The notes: generated by a model not told the origin, from the letters alone. Positions 9,601 through 17,516 are shown, numbered from the stretch's first letter. The stretch: 43,775 bases of DNA from Chlamydiota bacterium (GCA_013286645.1 JABDFJ010000016.1:1-43775); one strand, 5' to 3'. Made by a program: numbers and translations.

Positions 9601-10268
9601 CGCGGTTCTTTGTCTTTGGTCCCTGCGATTAAGGAAATCGTGGCTAAAAGATCGATCACCTTTTGATTGAGTTGCTCCACATGCGGGGAGTGATGATGGC
9701 TGCTGGCTTCGCCTAGGGCATCGGCGACATCTGCTTGCGCTTTGGCTAGGTGAAATTTCAAGGTATTCAACAACTCGTTTTTATTTAGCAGCTTATCGTC
9801 GAGAAAGACTTTAGTTGTGAAGGTATATTGCTGTCCTTTTTTGTCGCTCGAGACGAAGACTTTGGCCTCTTTGCTTAAGATTTTTTCTAATTTATAGAGG
9901 AATTCATAGCTGTGGATGTCGGTGGTTTCTATACTAATGCCAGCTTCAGACGAGAGAGGGTCTTCACTTGTTTCTTCGGGTGTACTAAATATCTTGGTGT
10001 AAAATAAAGCTTCGCGCGCGAGCTTGACCTGTTCTGCCGAGAGATCTTTAGAGGGAGAAAAAGCTTTTTCTTCGAGGGCAAGGAGGAGTGCCGCGCGTGT
10101 CTTTAATTCAGTGTTACCATAGCTGATTTTGATCCCGTAGGTCTTTTCTTCCCTGCTGGTTAAAGAGGTGTGGAGCTGCGCTTGGTGGGAGCCGCCGAAG
10201 GCTTTTTCCAAGGTTCGCCTATGGAGCGCTGCGTCCGGATCCTTGCGGAATTGGATGTAATCAGTCAT
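6618..10268 (-). CDS. Large ankyrin-repeat-like protein, probable effector
   Basis: A 1216-residue protein without signal peptide. Ankyrin-type units are visible at about residues 550-600 (TLLHYAAKGNNAKLIQLV) and 855-910 (PLIMMAAKLGMKNVLETI; NGETLLHLAAQSNDVPTI). Between and after these are long helical, Lys/Glu-rich stretches and a few Gly/Ala-rich hydrophobic segments (around 225-240, 665-700, 1050-1110) that could associate with membranes. The first 200 residues match nothing I recognise. Ankyrin proteins of this size in intracellular bacteria are often secreted into the host, so an effector role is inferred from type and from its eukaryote-like kinase neighbours. The upstream ribosome-binding site is weak. 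Confidence 0.85.
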   Translation of the reverse strand: MTDYIQFRKDPDAALHRRTLEKAFGGSHQAQLHTSLTSREEKTYGIKISYGNTELKTRAALLLALEEKAFSPSKDLSAEQVKLAREALFYTKIFSTPEETSEDPLSSEAGISIETTDIHSYEFLYKLEKILSKEAKVFVSSDKKGQQYTFTTKVFLDDKLLNKNELLNTLKFHLAKAQADVADALGEASSHHHSPHVEQLNQKVIDLLATISLIAGTKDKEPRGWRSGISKIGAVAAAALFGLIKGARYIQHHLLTINQEALALTRRIEGMASEVLQANRALRQALKSKDPDAPSFTALYRQYQKQPELLAKLKPLLVKKNTLLEAAFEALKNLFRGKKNKKLHYNNLLKSSLVHQKFADTNFIIKNGLYAEVTDDLLQAFSDISYASEADKREILTNLFHTAPDANGRERIIDYLVNSGRHTFAKELIGQDLAKCKEEIFQLKTDPFRRESLKIIENDLQDQSEALKKLLHNERAPKNPDKLALASYIRTLEMKYDSCRALAVRMGDSALLTQAFGFELEKLNLDDNKHLPKLPLDLLQGKNLQTKTLLHYAAKGNNAKLIQLVALCTENQLGIKNAFMVKDQAGDIPAHSIELKMAHQLDALYNLDGNKMGSFSSMAFYLKKTQLNVSSILRITSEIVGKAFGAAASTASIIFPPNFDVVTRAIAVNAPAYGGMGAGIGASLAIQKLATSISKLCYGIQLNLSQYEAKRQKQTSPFIVKAETKRELFQKKVIDVIHSNNRKAVIKTLNQAVKRRDAEAMLSLMYSLPDSWKPSATFIKAVNEMRYFPHDYRDHIMDMLFERCDVPDLIEKMMDAQIQYGGIEWVKNKVKELNSPIYNSSENIVYVHKKPLIMMAAKLGMKNVLETIDFPDDVLEWQNRNGETLLHLAAQSNDVPTIALVAQKMQQRLIEVKPDNQAMQYQVARSKQTALTLKEGLSTTGLAAQITGKKLLNGIDVFNLQNGHGKAVQDIISRDLMNRLDDYLLMPANEAGSMSDIGKLRAGEVAAEWVKDIGLVLPAKTALNFALANSLKLAVTSTFVTTSATHGIISGFFAAWSVEFATKLSLMIVGFGIELLMNWQAGALLYDIENAHRGYDNTITQLGATSKEVWRRFKYANDIDRKKEAELRKRLNRILALIMDDVLKEVRKQAIFKESEALQYLQKDMADCFSYNRSMPEILLKIAEIQKQAGFSEEQNKALANIIMQKFQPTNILASV

Positions 10269-10373
10269 AGGACTTTTTGTTTGTTTTTGTGTGTTAAAAA
10301 TTTATTAACTATTATACATTATTTACTGTATAAAATAAAGAGAGTATTTTAATAAATTAAGTTGGCTGGAAAA

Positions 10374-10500
10374 ATGGACTGAATGGACTGAATGGACTGA
10401 ATGGACTGCATGGACTGCATGGACTGCATGGACTGCATGGACTGCATGGACTAAAAGTGGACAAAAAAAATTGTCCATGTAGTCCATGTAGTCCATTTTC
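10374..10500. repeat. Nine tandem 9-bp units facing three inverted units (hairpin array)
   Basis: The gap 10269-10584 between divergent genes holds an AT-rich stretch and then this array. Nine units run from 10374 to 10454: three ATGGACTGA, five ATGGACTGC and one ATGGACTAA. A spacer is followed by the reverse complement (GTCCATGTA units, 10471-10500), three copies long. Both ends share GAAAATGGACT. The strand can fold back into a hairpin, and copy number differs between arms. It lies between divergent promoters of the ankyrin-type gene and the kinase, so copy changes might alter their spacing (inference). Confidence 0.9.
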
Positions 10501-10584
10501 GATTTGTTGATTGTTAAATTTGTGTTAATTATGGTAAGTTTATTGTTTTTAATTTAATTAATAACACAACATTGTGGTTTTATT

Positions 10585-12135
10585 ATGTCGTTAACAACTG
10601 CCGACTCGGCGTTATCAAGCCCAAGGCTACAATCCTTATCCCTAACCCCGAGCCCTCCCTCCCAGCATCCATGCAAAGCACGGCTCATCACATTCATGGA
10701 GCAAATCAGCGCATTGAATGGGGGAAAGCTTACTTCTGAACTTCTAAGGCATAGCCAACTTGCCATTGATGAAATCGATCAAAAATCAGAAGGGAAGCGA
10801 TACGAAGCTTGGGAATGCATTTTCTTTGGTTTCTGTCTTTGTTTTAAGGATGCGTTACATCAAATACCTAAGGTGTCTGAGTCCCAGGTTGAAGTTTTCC
10901 ATGCGGTGGCCAAAATATGTGAGCAGTTTGTTGAAGATTACAATGGCTTGTATAATAATAGCAAAGAGCTTTACGAAAAATTGGACCAACGAGAAAAAAA
11001 CTATCTAGGCCAATTTATATTGCAACATACCGCCTTGCTTCAGGGGATCAAACAATTTCGCATCATCAGCTCCCTTTCGCCGCATTTGCAGGCGCGTATT
11101 ACCCGCATCATTGCAAGGAATTTCGCCAATCCTGTGGATGAATCTAGGGATGAAAGTCTATTTAATTGGGACCCCAATGCAAAAGGTGCTGGTCGTGCAA
11201 GGGAATATAACGAGCAGCTTACACAGCTTTTTGGATCTCGCTTTACCAATCTAGCCTTTTTGGGCAGCGGGGCTAGTAGGAAAACCTATCTAGCCTATGA
11301 AGAGGCGACAAAAAAAGTCGTGGCCATAGCCATAGGTAAATTTTCCTCAAAATTCCTCTATAATCCTGCTGAGAAGGAGCTTTTGCAAGAACTGTCTGGC
11401 AAGCCAGGAATCATCGAAACGTATGAAGTTAAAGAGCTAGAAATAATTGAGCATCATGAGCGTAAGGTTCTTCAAGGGATCGTCCAAGAATTCATGGATG
11501 GAGAATGTGGGGAAATGCTTGTACACCCGCTCTTGAAGGAACCTCCAGCCATTGAACTCACGGCAGCTGACTTGCAAAAAATCACTTTTGACGTGTTTGC
11601 GGCATTAGAGACGCTAGAACAACATCAGGTGGTGCATAGAGACGTGCGGCGCGAAAATTTCCTATACCGCCTGGATGAAAATGGACCTATAGTCAAACTG
11701 ATAGATTTTGGATTAGGACAGCATATCACAGACAAAATTGAGCCATTGCTTTGGATTGTTGACTGCCTCGATAAAGCTCCCGAAGAATTCAAGGAACATG
11801 CTGACAATAAGTTTTTTACTAGTAAGCTCGATGTGTATTCAGCGGGGTTTATGCTCTATCAACTTCATTGGAAGCAAATATGGGAAATGTTAGATCCTCA
11901 AACCAGAGAAGCAGACGGCCAACGTTTAAAGCGTCTTTTGGAAACATATGAAAAGAAGCATATTTATACCCTTAGAAATCACCCTGAGTGGTTTCCCAAT
12001 AAACCTCTTCCGGAAAATACCAAAGGAACGATGGCGGAAGTCATTTGGCATATGCTTCAAAAGCAACCTAGTAAACGATATTCCGTCCAACAGGCACTTG
12101 ACGCAGCTAAAAAAGTGTATAGCCAGCAGCTTTGA
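10585..12135 (+). CDS. Protein kinase-like protein lacking the usual beta-3 lysine
   Basis: The C-terminal 300 of 516 residues form a eukaryotic-type kinase fold. Seen: glycine loop GSGASRKTYLA (227-237), catalytic loop HRDVRRENFLY (351-361) with Asp353 and Asn358, and DFG at 374-376. The beta-3 strand reads VVAIAIGKF, so the expected Val-Ala-x-Lys lysine is Ala; a lysine is present in the glycine loop (Lys233), close to where WNK kinases keep theirs. The first 210 residues are helical with a Ser/Pro-rich start and are unrecognised. The gene converges with, and overlaps by 29 bp, the epimerase-like gene. Likely a host-directed or regulatory kinase; activity is uncertain. Confidence 0.88.
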   Translation: MSLTTADSALSSPRLQSLSLTPSPPSQHPCKARLITFMEQISALNGGKLTSELLRHSQLAIDEIDQKSEGKRYEAWECIFFGFCLCFKDALHQIPKVSESQVEVFHAVAKICEQFVEDYNGLYNNSKELYEKLDQREKNYLGQFILQHTALLQGIKQFRIISSLSPHLQARITRIIARNFANPVDESRDESLFNWDPNAKGAGRAREYNEQLTQLFGSRFTNLAFLGSGASRKTYLAYEEATKKVVAIAIGKFSSKFLYNPAEKELLQELSGKPGIIETYEVKELEIIEHHERKVLQGIVQEFMDGECGEMLVHPLLKEPPAIELTAADLQKITFDVFAALETLEQHQVVHRDVRRENFLYRLDENGPIVKLIDFGLGQHITDKIEPLLWIVDCLDKAPEEFKEHADNKFFTSKLDVYSAGFMLYQLHWKQIWEMLDPQTREADGQRLKRLLETYEKKHIYTLRNHPEWFPNKPLPENTKGTMAEVIWHMLQKQPSKRYSVQQALDAAKKVYSQQL

Positions 12136-12910
12136 TCTTGGCGTTGGACACAATTTTATTGCTGGCATGGATGTTTTTTTTGGAGGGATCCCAGGTAAAA
12201 AGGGGCAGATTTTCTTGCGCACAGATTAGCGCATACAACTCACGGCGGGGGATATGCAGATCGCTACATAGATTGAAGATCCCTGATAGCCGCTGTTTCA
12301 AAGCAAAGTCACAAGCTCCGACGATGTCGTCCAAATGCGTGAGATTGGTGATGCTATCACCAGTGCCAGGCAGGCTTTGACCTTGCATTTTTTTAAGGCG
12401 GTCGGCGATCTGCCGTCCCGGACCATGGATTTCCCCTAAGCGCAAGATACACACTGAACATGAGGGATTGCTGAGCTTGAACAAGTGCTCTTCGGCCGCA
12501 ATGAGATATTGATTGGGAGTGTGGGTGGCTATGAGTGGGGTGGTCTCATCTACCATAGCTCCTTGGTGTTCACCATAGACGGATGTGCTGCTCGTGTAGA
12601 TGATATGCTTAAGTTGAGGGTCGTGGGGGAGGACAGCAGTTAATGCCTTGGCAGTACCTAAGTAGGTCTCCTCATAAGCGGCTTGAGAGTCCGCGGCTTG
12701 GCAGAGGATTAAGGCCTCTTGGTCTTTCAGAAATTGGATTAATCCTGTTATATCGGCCCCGTGCAGGACTTGGACCCTATCAGCGCTTTGAGCTAAAGCA
12801 GCTGCTTTGGCAGGCGAGCGCGTGGAAAGTGTGATTGTATGTCCGGCGTGCTTCCAGTGGTTTGCTAAGGCTGTACCGACGTAGCCACTGCCGAGGATGG
12901 CGATCTTCAT
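12107..12910 (-). CDS. NAD(P)-binding epimerase-like (extended SDR, YeeZ-type) protein
   Basis: A 267-residue Rossmann protein. The nucleotide-binding GSGYVGTALA (8-17) is at the N-terminus, followed by the strand-end motif YTSSTSVYG that supplies the catalytic Ser/Thr in extended SDRs. The usual YxxxK is degraded: the Tyr of NQYLIAAEE is present but Lys is replaced by Ala. Similar departures occur in YeeZ-like proteins, whose substrates are unknown. The ATG overlaps the stop of the exonuclease gene by 4 bp, so the two are co-translated. The 3' end overlaps the kinase on the other strand. Confidence 0.85.
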   Translation of the reverse strand: MKIAILGSGYVGTALANHWKHAGHTITLSTRSPAKAAALAQSADRVQVLHGADITGLIQFLKDQEALILCQAADSQAAYEETYLGTAKALTAVLPHDPQLKHIIYTSSTSVYGEHQGAMVDETTPLIATHTPNQYLIAAEEHLFKLSNPSCSVCILRLGEIHGPGRQIADRLKKMQGQSLPGTGDSITNLTHLDDIVGACDFALKQRLSGIFNLCSDLHIPRRELYALICAQENLPLFTWDPSKKNIHASNKIVSNAKIKAAGYTLF

Positions 12911-13608
12911 GCGGGTTGCAGGAAGCCGAGCTTTTGCAGGCTCATTTTTAGTTCATTATTTTCGGCTTTGTCAAACGCTCCGCTGCCCGCAAGCCAGGTG
13001 ACATAGTCTTGGGGTAAGCTCTTAAGAGGTTTTCCTTGATGTTTACCAAATGGCATATGATGCAATTCGCGTGGCTTATTGAGAAGTGCATAGACTTGAT
13101 CGATAGATAAATCATCCGTCATATAACTAAAGACTTTGTGTAGGACGATAACGTCATCGAGGGCACGGTGGGCGTTATTGGCGTCGATGCCATAAATTTC
13201 GCGTAAGAATTGTAGCGTGTGTCTGGGTAAATCGTTGCGGTAGCGCCGTGCCCATTTCAAGCTATCGAGAAATTTCCAGGAGGGCAGCGTGTGTCCGGCT
13301 CGTCCGAATTCCGCTTTAAGGAAGTGGTAGTCGAAGCCATCGTTATTGTGGGCGATGAGGACCACATCCCCTTCACAAAAGGTCATGAAGTCCTGAGCCA
13401 CAGCAGAGAATGAGGGGGCGTTGGCGACCATTTCGTTGGAGATATTGTGAATGGCTGTAGCTTCGGGTGGGATGGGGGAACCAGGATTAATGAGTTGTTC
13501 AAAAGTACGATCGAGTGTGGGGTCGTAGGCGGCGATTTCAATGATGCGATCTTTTTCAGCCCGCACACCAGTGGTTTCGGTATCGTAGAAGATAGGTCTT
13601 AAAGGCAT
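12907..13608 (-). CDS. DEDDh 3'-5' exonuclease (DnaQ-like) with C-terminal FGKHQGK domain
   Basis: Residues 1-175 form a DnaQ-type exonuclease: YDTETTG (Asp9, Glu11), Asp in HNNDGFDYHF, and NAHRALDD supplying the DEDDh histidine and last Asp. This fold removes 3' nucleotides, as in polymerase proofreading or RNA trimming. The tail (about 180-233) has MPFGKHQGKPLKSLP and DYVTWL, which matches the small domain (DUF3820-type) attached to some free-standing exonucleases. It is not a PolC fragment and lacks other polymerase parts. The gene sits 22 nt after the YbjN-like gene and runs into the epimerase-like gene. Confidence 0.9.
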   Translation of the reverse strand: MPLRPIFYDTETTGVRAEKDRIIEIAAYDPTLDRTFEQLINPGSPIPPEATAIHNISNEMVANAPSFSAVAQDFMTFCEGDVVLIAHNNDGFDYHFLKAEFGRAGHTLPSWKFLDSLKWARRYRNDLPRHTLQFLREIYGIDANNAHRALDDVIVLHKVFSYMTDDLSIDQVYALLNKPRELHHMPFGKHQGKPLKSLPQDYVTWLAGSGAFDKAENNELKMSLQKLGFLQPA

Positions 13609-13630
13609 TTTAGTGCGCCCTAATTTTTAA

Positions 13631-14107
13631 TTAAGATTGAGGGGTGGATTGATTTTCTTTGGCTTTTTTTAGGACCTCAGCAAAGGTTATTGCGCCTTGC
13701 GCCACAGCTGTAATGACTGGGGCAAATGTCTTACAAACTAACTCGGTGGCGTTAATGTAGGCATCCATCAGGGAAGGATCTATTTGTTTGTCTTTGGTCG
13801 GTAGCATGCTGCGGTAAAAGACCACAGAGGCTGCTTCGTCCATGCCAAAACCTGGCAGATCGACTTCTTTATTAAGGAGGTGTAGCAAGCGAGCCGTGTC
13901 GCTGGCTGTTGCGTTGCTGATGTTGCAAGGAATGAATGCTAACAGTTGTAACAATTCCCCACCATCGAAGATGCGAATGAAAAGCGGGAACTCGACCTCC
14001 TCGATTTTCAAAAGGATACACAGTTGATTAGTTTCTTTTTGCAAAGAAACTTCAACCCCTTTTTCTTGTAAATGAGAGCGGATAGCATCGATTTCAAGCG
14101 TTAGCAT
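13631..14107 (-). CDS. YbjN-like / secretion-chaperone-fold protein
   Basis: A soluble, acidic 158-residue protein. The pattern of short strands followed by helices (LCILLKIEEVEFPLFIRI, then LLQLLAFIPCNI, then ARLLHLLNKEVDLPGFGMDE) is that of YbjN proteins, which share the fold of type III secretion chaperones. The match is by pattern and is moderate. An AAAGG lies 7 nt before the ATG. It follows the lipoprotein gene by 20 nt and precedes the exonuclease gene by 22 nt, so the four - strand genes 14298-12107 probably form one operon. Confidence 0.75.
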   Translation of the reverse strand: MLTLEIDAIRSHLQEKGVEVSLQKETNQLCILLKIEEVEFPLFIRIFDGGELLQLLAFIPCNISNATASDTARLLHLLNKEVDLPGFGMDEAASVVFYRSMLPTKDKQIDPSLMDAYINATELVCKTFAPVITAVAQGAITFAEVLKKAKENQSTPQS

Positions 14108-14127
14108 GGAGACCTTTAATAGATGTT

Positions 14128-14298
14128 TTAGTAGCCGATGCTTGGCATGGCTGGATTTTTGTTATTGCTTTCTCGAGTGTAGTCTGGGTTGTTCGTTGAG
14201 GGAATAAGGCTGAAGTCTTCTGATGTAGGCATATGATAACAGGCTGTGGCACAGACTAAGAGGAGTAGGCTAAAAAGAGGAAGGGTGAATTTCGACAT
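14128..14298 (-). CDS. Small lipoprotein, 56 aa
   Basis: The frame starts MSKFTLPLFSLLLLVCATAC, a basic-hydrophobic leader ending in a plausible lipobox with Cys20. The mature part is short, polar and rich in Asn, Ser and Pro, ending in PAMPSIGY. The start codon is not preceded by a strong ribosome-binding site. It is the first gene of the - strand run that continues into the YbjN-like gene. Function unknown. Confidence 0.65.
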   Translation of the reverse strand: MSKFTLPLFSLLLLVCATACYHMPTSEDFSLIPSTNNPDYTRESNNKNPAMPSIGY

Positions 14299-14409
14299 AG
14301 GATTTAGATCTCGTTTTAAAAGTGTATAGTGCGCTTCATTGTAGGTCGAAATGGATTATTTCTCAAGTGTCAAAACACAACAGCAGTACAGCAGTTCCCG
14401 CTAAAAAAA

Positions 14410-14435
14410 CCCGTGCCCTTGCCCTTGCCCGAAAA
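14410..14435. repeat. Single arm of CCCTTG/GTGCCC hexamer repeat
   Basis: Reads CCCGTGCCCTTGCCCTTGCC then CGAAAA, the same hexamer family as at 6487, 20921 and 31086, but without a full inverted partner here. The flank TCCCGCTAAAAAAA (from about 14396) also occurs at about 850-863, next to a degenerate GCGCCCGAG stretch, which suggests a shared element edge. Confidence 0.6.
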
Positions 14436-14594
14436 TATGGGACTTTACGAAAAAAATGTTGCTAAAGTGATTGTTTTTCCTTGAGAAAGTTTATTTGCGG
14501 GAACCACTGACACAACAATGAACCTCTTGCTTGTCTTTGGCTTATATGATAAGTTACTTTATCGAAGATCCATTTATATCGAAGTTTTTCCCTT

Positions 14595-14876
14595 ATGCGC
14601 TTATCACGGAACGAAATTGAGGCGATTAAGTCAAGCATTGGTCGTTTTGATCCCAAAGCTACCATCTATCTTTTTGGTTCACGTGCCGATGCTAAAAAGA
14701 AAGGGGGGGATATTGATTTGCTGATCCTATCCAATGTTTTAACAGAGCGCGATAAGCTCAAAATTGAAATGGCTATTTTTGAGAAGATTGAGGAACAAAA
14801 AATTGATTTATTGATCGCAAAAGATGACTCACAACCTTTTGTGCGGATCGCATTAAAAACGGGGATCAAAATATGA
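14595..14876 (+). CDS. mntA: MNT-type nucleotidyltransferase antitoxin
   Basis: A 93-residue minimal nucleotidyltransferase. The active-site signature is GSRADAKKKGGDID (28-41), with a third carboxylate at Asp71 in KIDLLIA. In the MntA/HepT systems this protein neutralises its partner by adding AMP units to a tyrosine. The spacer between GS and DxD is nine residues here, one shorter than the textbook ten. The ATGA overlap with the next gene couples their translation. No clear Shine-Dalgarno is seen upstream. Confidence 0.9.
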   Translation: MRLSRNEIEAIKSSIGRFDPKATIYLFGSRADAKKKGGDIDLLILSNVLTERDKLKIEMAIFEKIEEQKIDLLIAKDDSQPFVRIALKTGIKI

Positions 14877-15337
14877 CCGACATTACAGACGAATTGCTCA
14901 AACTTCTTATTCAAGAGCTTAGTTTGTTACATAGGGCGACCGAGGTACTAGCAAAATCACATGCGATCTGCGATAAAATTGGCATTAAAGAGCACTATTC
15001 TTTTGAAGAACTCACAGAATTTGAAGCTTTATCAAGCCGTTTTGCAAGGCTAGTAGATCTTCTAATTCAAAAGATTTTCCGCTTAATCGATGAACTAAAT
15101 TTAGCCCCTGAGGGGACAATTAGAGATTCTGTAAATCGAGCTGAAAAAAATCGACTCATCGAAAATGCCGAATCTCTTGTAGAAATGCGCCGCTTACGCA
15201 ATCAAGTGGCCCATGAGTATGTGGCTGAAAAGTTATCCCACATTTTCGAAAAAATTGTCACACTCACTCCGCTCCTGCTCGATTGCATTGGCAAGACCGA
15301 AAAGTATTGCTTCGCTAAATTTCCAATTAAAAAATAA
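14873..15337 (+). CDS. hepT: HEPN-domain toxin (HepT-type RNase)
   Basis: A 154-residue all-helical HEPN protein. The active motif RNQVAHEY (109-116) fits R-x4-H-x-Y, in which Arg and His form the RNase site and the Tyr (116) is the residue modified by MntA in characterised pairs. The chain is somewhat longer than the commonest HepT proteins. It overlaps its antitoxin by 4 bp and is followed immediately by a 300-bp palindrome. Confidence 0.9.
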   Translation: MTDITDELLKLLIQELSLLHRATEVLAKSHAICDKIGIKEHYSFEELTEFEALSSRFARLVDLLIQKIFRLIDELNLAPEGTIRDSVNRAEKNRLIENAESLVEMRRLRNQVAHEYVAEKLSHIFEKIVTLTPLLLDCIGKTEKYCFAKFPIKK

Positions 15338-15338
15338 A

Positions 15339-15640
15339 GGTTCATCCGGTTTGATAGACCTTAGCTCAAGGGAGCGGGCTCATTCCCCGGTAGGGGAAAA
15401 AGAGATTAGCCCCGGGTGTGCGATAGCGAAGCCCGGGGTTCTTAGGGAAAAGATATAGCCCCGGCAGGGGCGTAAGAAAGTGTTGTGTTATGAGTTTTCT
15501 TGCGCCCCTACCGGGGCTGGTATTTTTTTTTAAACACCCCGGGTTCCGCTAAACGCTACACCCCGGGGCTAATCTCTTTTTCCCCTACCGGGGAATGAGC
15601 AACGCACCTTTGGGTTAAGTCCTGCAAAACCGGATGAACT
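15339..15640. repeat. 300-bp near-perfect palindrome in a convergent junction
   Basis: The whole 323-bp gap between the HEPN gene (+) and a kinase-like gene (-) is one long inverted repeat. Outer edges are GGTTCATCCGGTTT (15339) and its complement AACCGGATGAAC (ending 15639). Inward, both arms carry CATTCCCCGGTAGGGGAAAA, AGAGATTAGCCCCGGG, a CCCGGGG box and CAGCCCCGG(T/C)AGGGGCG. Arms are about 145 bp with few mismatches around a short loop near 15490. No gene is inside. Transcripts from either side would fold into a long hairpin. Confidence 0.9.
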
Positions 15641-15660
15641 AAAATAAACCTCATGCGCAA

Positions 15661-17496
15661 TCAAGCAGCTATGGGTGTGATATCTCTTCCAATGCCAGCA
15701 AAGAACGTGGTCACTTCAGACATTGTGGGTCTCTTACTTGAGTCTGATTGCATCATCTCTTTAAGTTTTTTCACTAAGCGATCGATCTTGGGGGTATTTT
15801 GGGGTGATTTGAGTTCAAATCTATCGCCTAATGCATCGATATACCTAAACACTGCGACCTGAGCCTTTCCTAGCTCTGAGGCAGGTGTAGGCGTGCGTTT
15901 GGTTCTTTGCTCGAAATGGCGTAGATAGGTGTCATTTTGAGGGCAATCGGCACTTTCACACAGATATTTTTCAAAGCCCCTTCTTTCAGTGCTAAGCATA
16001 GCTTTGGCGTAAAGACTTTTATTTGTGGGCTGGCGCAACATCGTTTCATTTGTTTTCAGCACCCATTCTTCCAAAATCCGTATCATCACGGCTCCTCCGC
16101 AAAAGGTTTCACCGCGCATGCTAATTCTGGTTTCAGGAGGGGAGTATCTTGGATTGCCAGAATATTTAGCATGTTGATCTGGTTGGATTTTTTGGGTCTT
16201 TCCGAAATCTGAAATTTTCACTTTGATTTTGCCATTTTTATCTTTGTAAATTAGGATATTTTCGGGCTTCAAATCGGCATGCACAAAACCCGCGCGATGC
16301 AAATCGCTTAGTCCTTTCGCAAGCTGTGCGCAGATATCAAGCACTTCCTCCATAGGGCGATTAGCAAAGTCTGGACTGCGGATGAAGTCTTCTAGATCTC
16401 CAGAGGCTAGATCCATTTTGAGTGTGAATTTTCCTTCGATGATTTCATGGGGAGCGGCTTCGCGTATATCTAGCTGGATATTATCGCCGCTTAGGCACAT
16501 CCGATCAATATCTGACTGATGCGCTGCATCTCTGAATATGTTGATTAAGGCTTGTGCATCTCTTTCTGTCACCACACCGAGCTTTCCTGGACTTTGATGC
16601 AGATCGCCATTCAGTGTTTGCAATAGTTCTTTTGCGTCTATGGCATCATCCGTATTCCTTAAGAAAGCCGCAAAGTCTTGCATGGTTCCGAAATGTTGAA
16701 GTATATGGTTGGTGACGACAATCATGTCGTTGGTATTTGAAAATTTACCGCTCTTGGTGAGCAATTCATGTAGGTCGAGCGTGAATAAGGTGCTTTTGAT
16801 TTGGTTGACTGTATTTAATTCCTCGCGCAGCTCTGCGGTGTCTGATGGTTTTAATGGCGTGGCAAAGGCGGTTAATTTATCTCTCCATACTTTCTTGACC
16901 TTTCCCTCGGTTAATGGTCTTGGAGGGGTGGTTGGGGTGCTAATTTCTTCAAATTTTTTGCTAGCCTGGGCATGTAGTTTTACATCGGTCTTGTTTTTGG
17001 CGCCGACTGTAAAAGTTTCATGTTTAGCACTCTCACTGGACTCAATCACTTGGTGCTGCTCTTGGACTTTAGCTGTCTCTTCGCCATCAGCTGGCTTGCC
17101 TGCTTCTAATGCGGTGCGTGATTCGGCGCAAGTGCCTTTGATGAGCGTGACAGTTTGCACAGAGTTGGCAAACGCTGTTTCTGTGTTAACAGTGACTTTA
17201 GTCAAAGGTTCCGAGTTTGTACGAGGACGGGCTTGTTGGACTTCCTTGAGGCAGGTGTTAGTATTTAGTGCTATATGAGGCAGGGAAGTGGCGCGGTTAA
17301 ACGCGGGTTTGTGGATTTGAAGGGGGTGGATGTCGGTCTTTTCGAATTTGAGGTTGGTGATCAACTCTGGAATATTGACCTTTCCATCTTTGACATAGAG
17401 TTCTTTGGAGCGTGTTGGTTTTGCAGCTTCGGGGTTGATTAACTTGGAGGGAAAGTTGCTGTTTTCATTGACTTGACTATCAAATTCTAGAGGCAT
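15661..17496 (-). CDS. Kinase-like protein A (C-lobe only) with paired R-x-x-S-x-P motifs
   Basis: A 611-residue protein. The C-terminal kinase lobe is clear: HADLKPENILI (406-416), DFG at 430-432, and GNPRYSPPE (447-455) where kinases have the APE segment. The catalytic loop has HAD in place of HRD. No glycine loop or beta-3 lysine is visible; only a beta-4/5-like stretch (340-363) precedes the lobe. The N-terminal third is low-complexity and charged. It holds two R-x-x-S-x-P sites, RATSLP (68-73) and RTNSEP (92-97). A good AAGG precedes the ATG. It is the downstream member of a two-gene tandem pair, 20 bp from its paralogue. Probably host-directed (inference). Confidence 0.88.
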   Translation of the reverse strand: MPLEFDSQVNENSNFPSKLINPEAAKPTRSKELYVKDGKVNIPELITNLKFEKTDIHPLQIHKPAFNRATSLPHIALNTNTCLKEVQQARPRTNSEPLTKVTVNTETAFANSVQTVTLIKGTCAESRTALEAGKPADGEETAKVQEQHQVIESSESAKHETFTVGAKNKTDVKLHAQASKKFEEISTPTTPPRPLTEGKVKKVWRDKLTAFATPLKPSDTAELREELNTVNQIKSTLFTLDLHELLTKSGKFSNTNDMIVVTNHILQHFGTMQDFAAFLRNTDDAIDAKELLQTLNGDLHQSPGKLGVVTERDAQALINIFRDAAHQSDIDRMCLSGDNIQLDIREAAPHEIIEGKFTLKMDLASGDLEDFIRSPDFANRPMEEVLDICAQLAKGLSDLHRAGFVHADLKPENILIYKDKNGKIKVKISDFGKTQKIQPDQHAKYSGNPRYSPPETRISMRGETFCGGAVMIRILEEWVLKTNETMLRQPTNKSLYAKAMLSTERRGFEKYLCESADCPQNDTYLRHFEQRTKRTPTPASELGKAQVAVFRYIDALGDRFELKSPQNTPKIDRLVKKLKEMMQSDSSKRPTMSEVTTFFAGIGRDITPIAA

Positions 17497-17516
17497 AATT
17501 AACCTTATAAATCTTT

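Noticed and set aside
10374-10500. CRISPR-like direct repeats
   Set aside because: Units are contiguous 9-mers without spacers and no cas gene is near.
16709-17278. 189-residue + strand frame
   Set aside because: Antisense to the clear kinase-like gene A; sequence is a Val/Ser/Leu-rich shadow.
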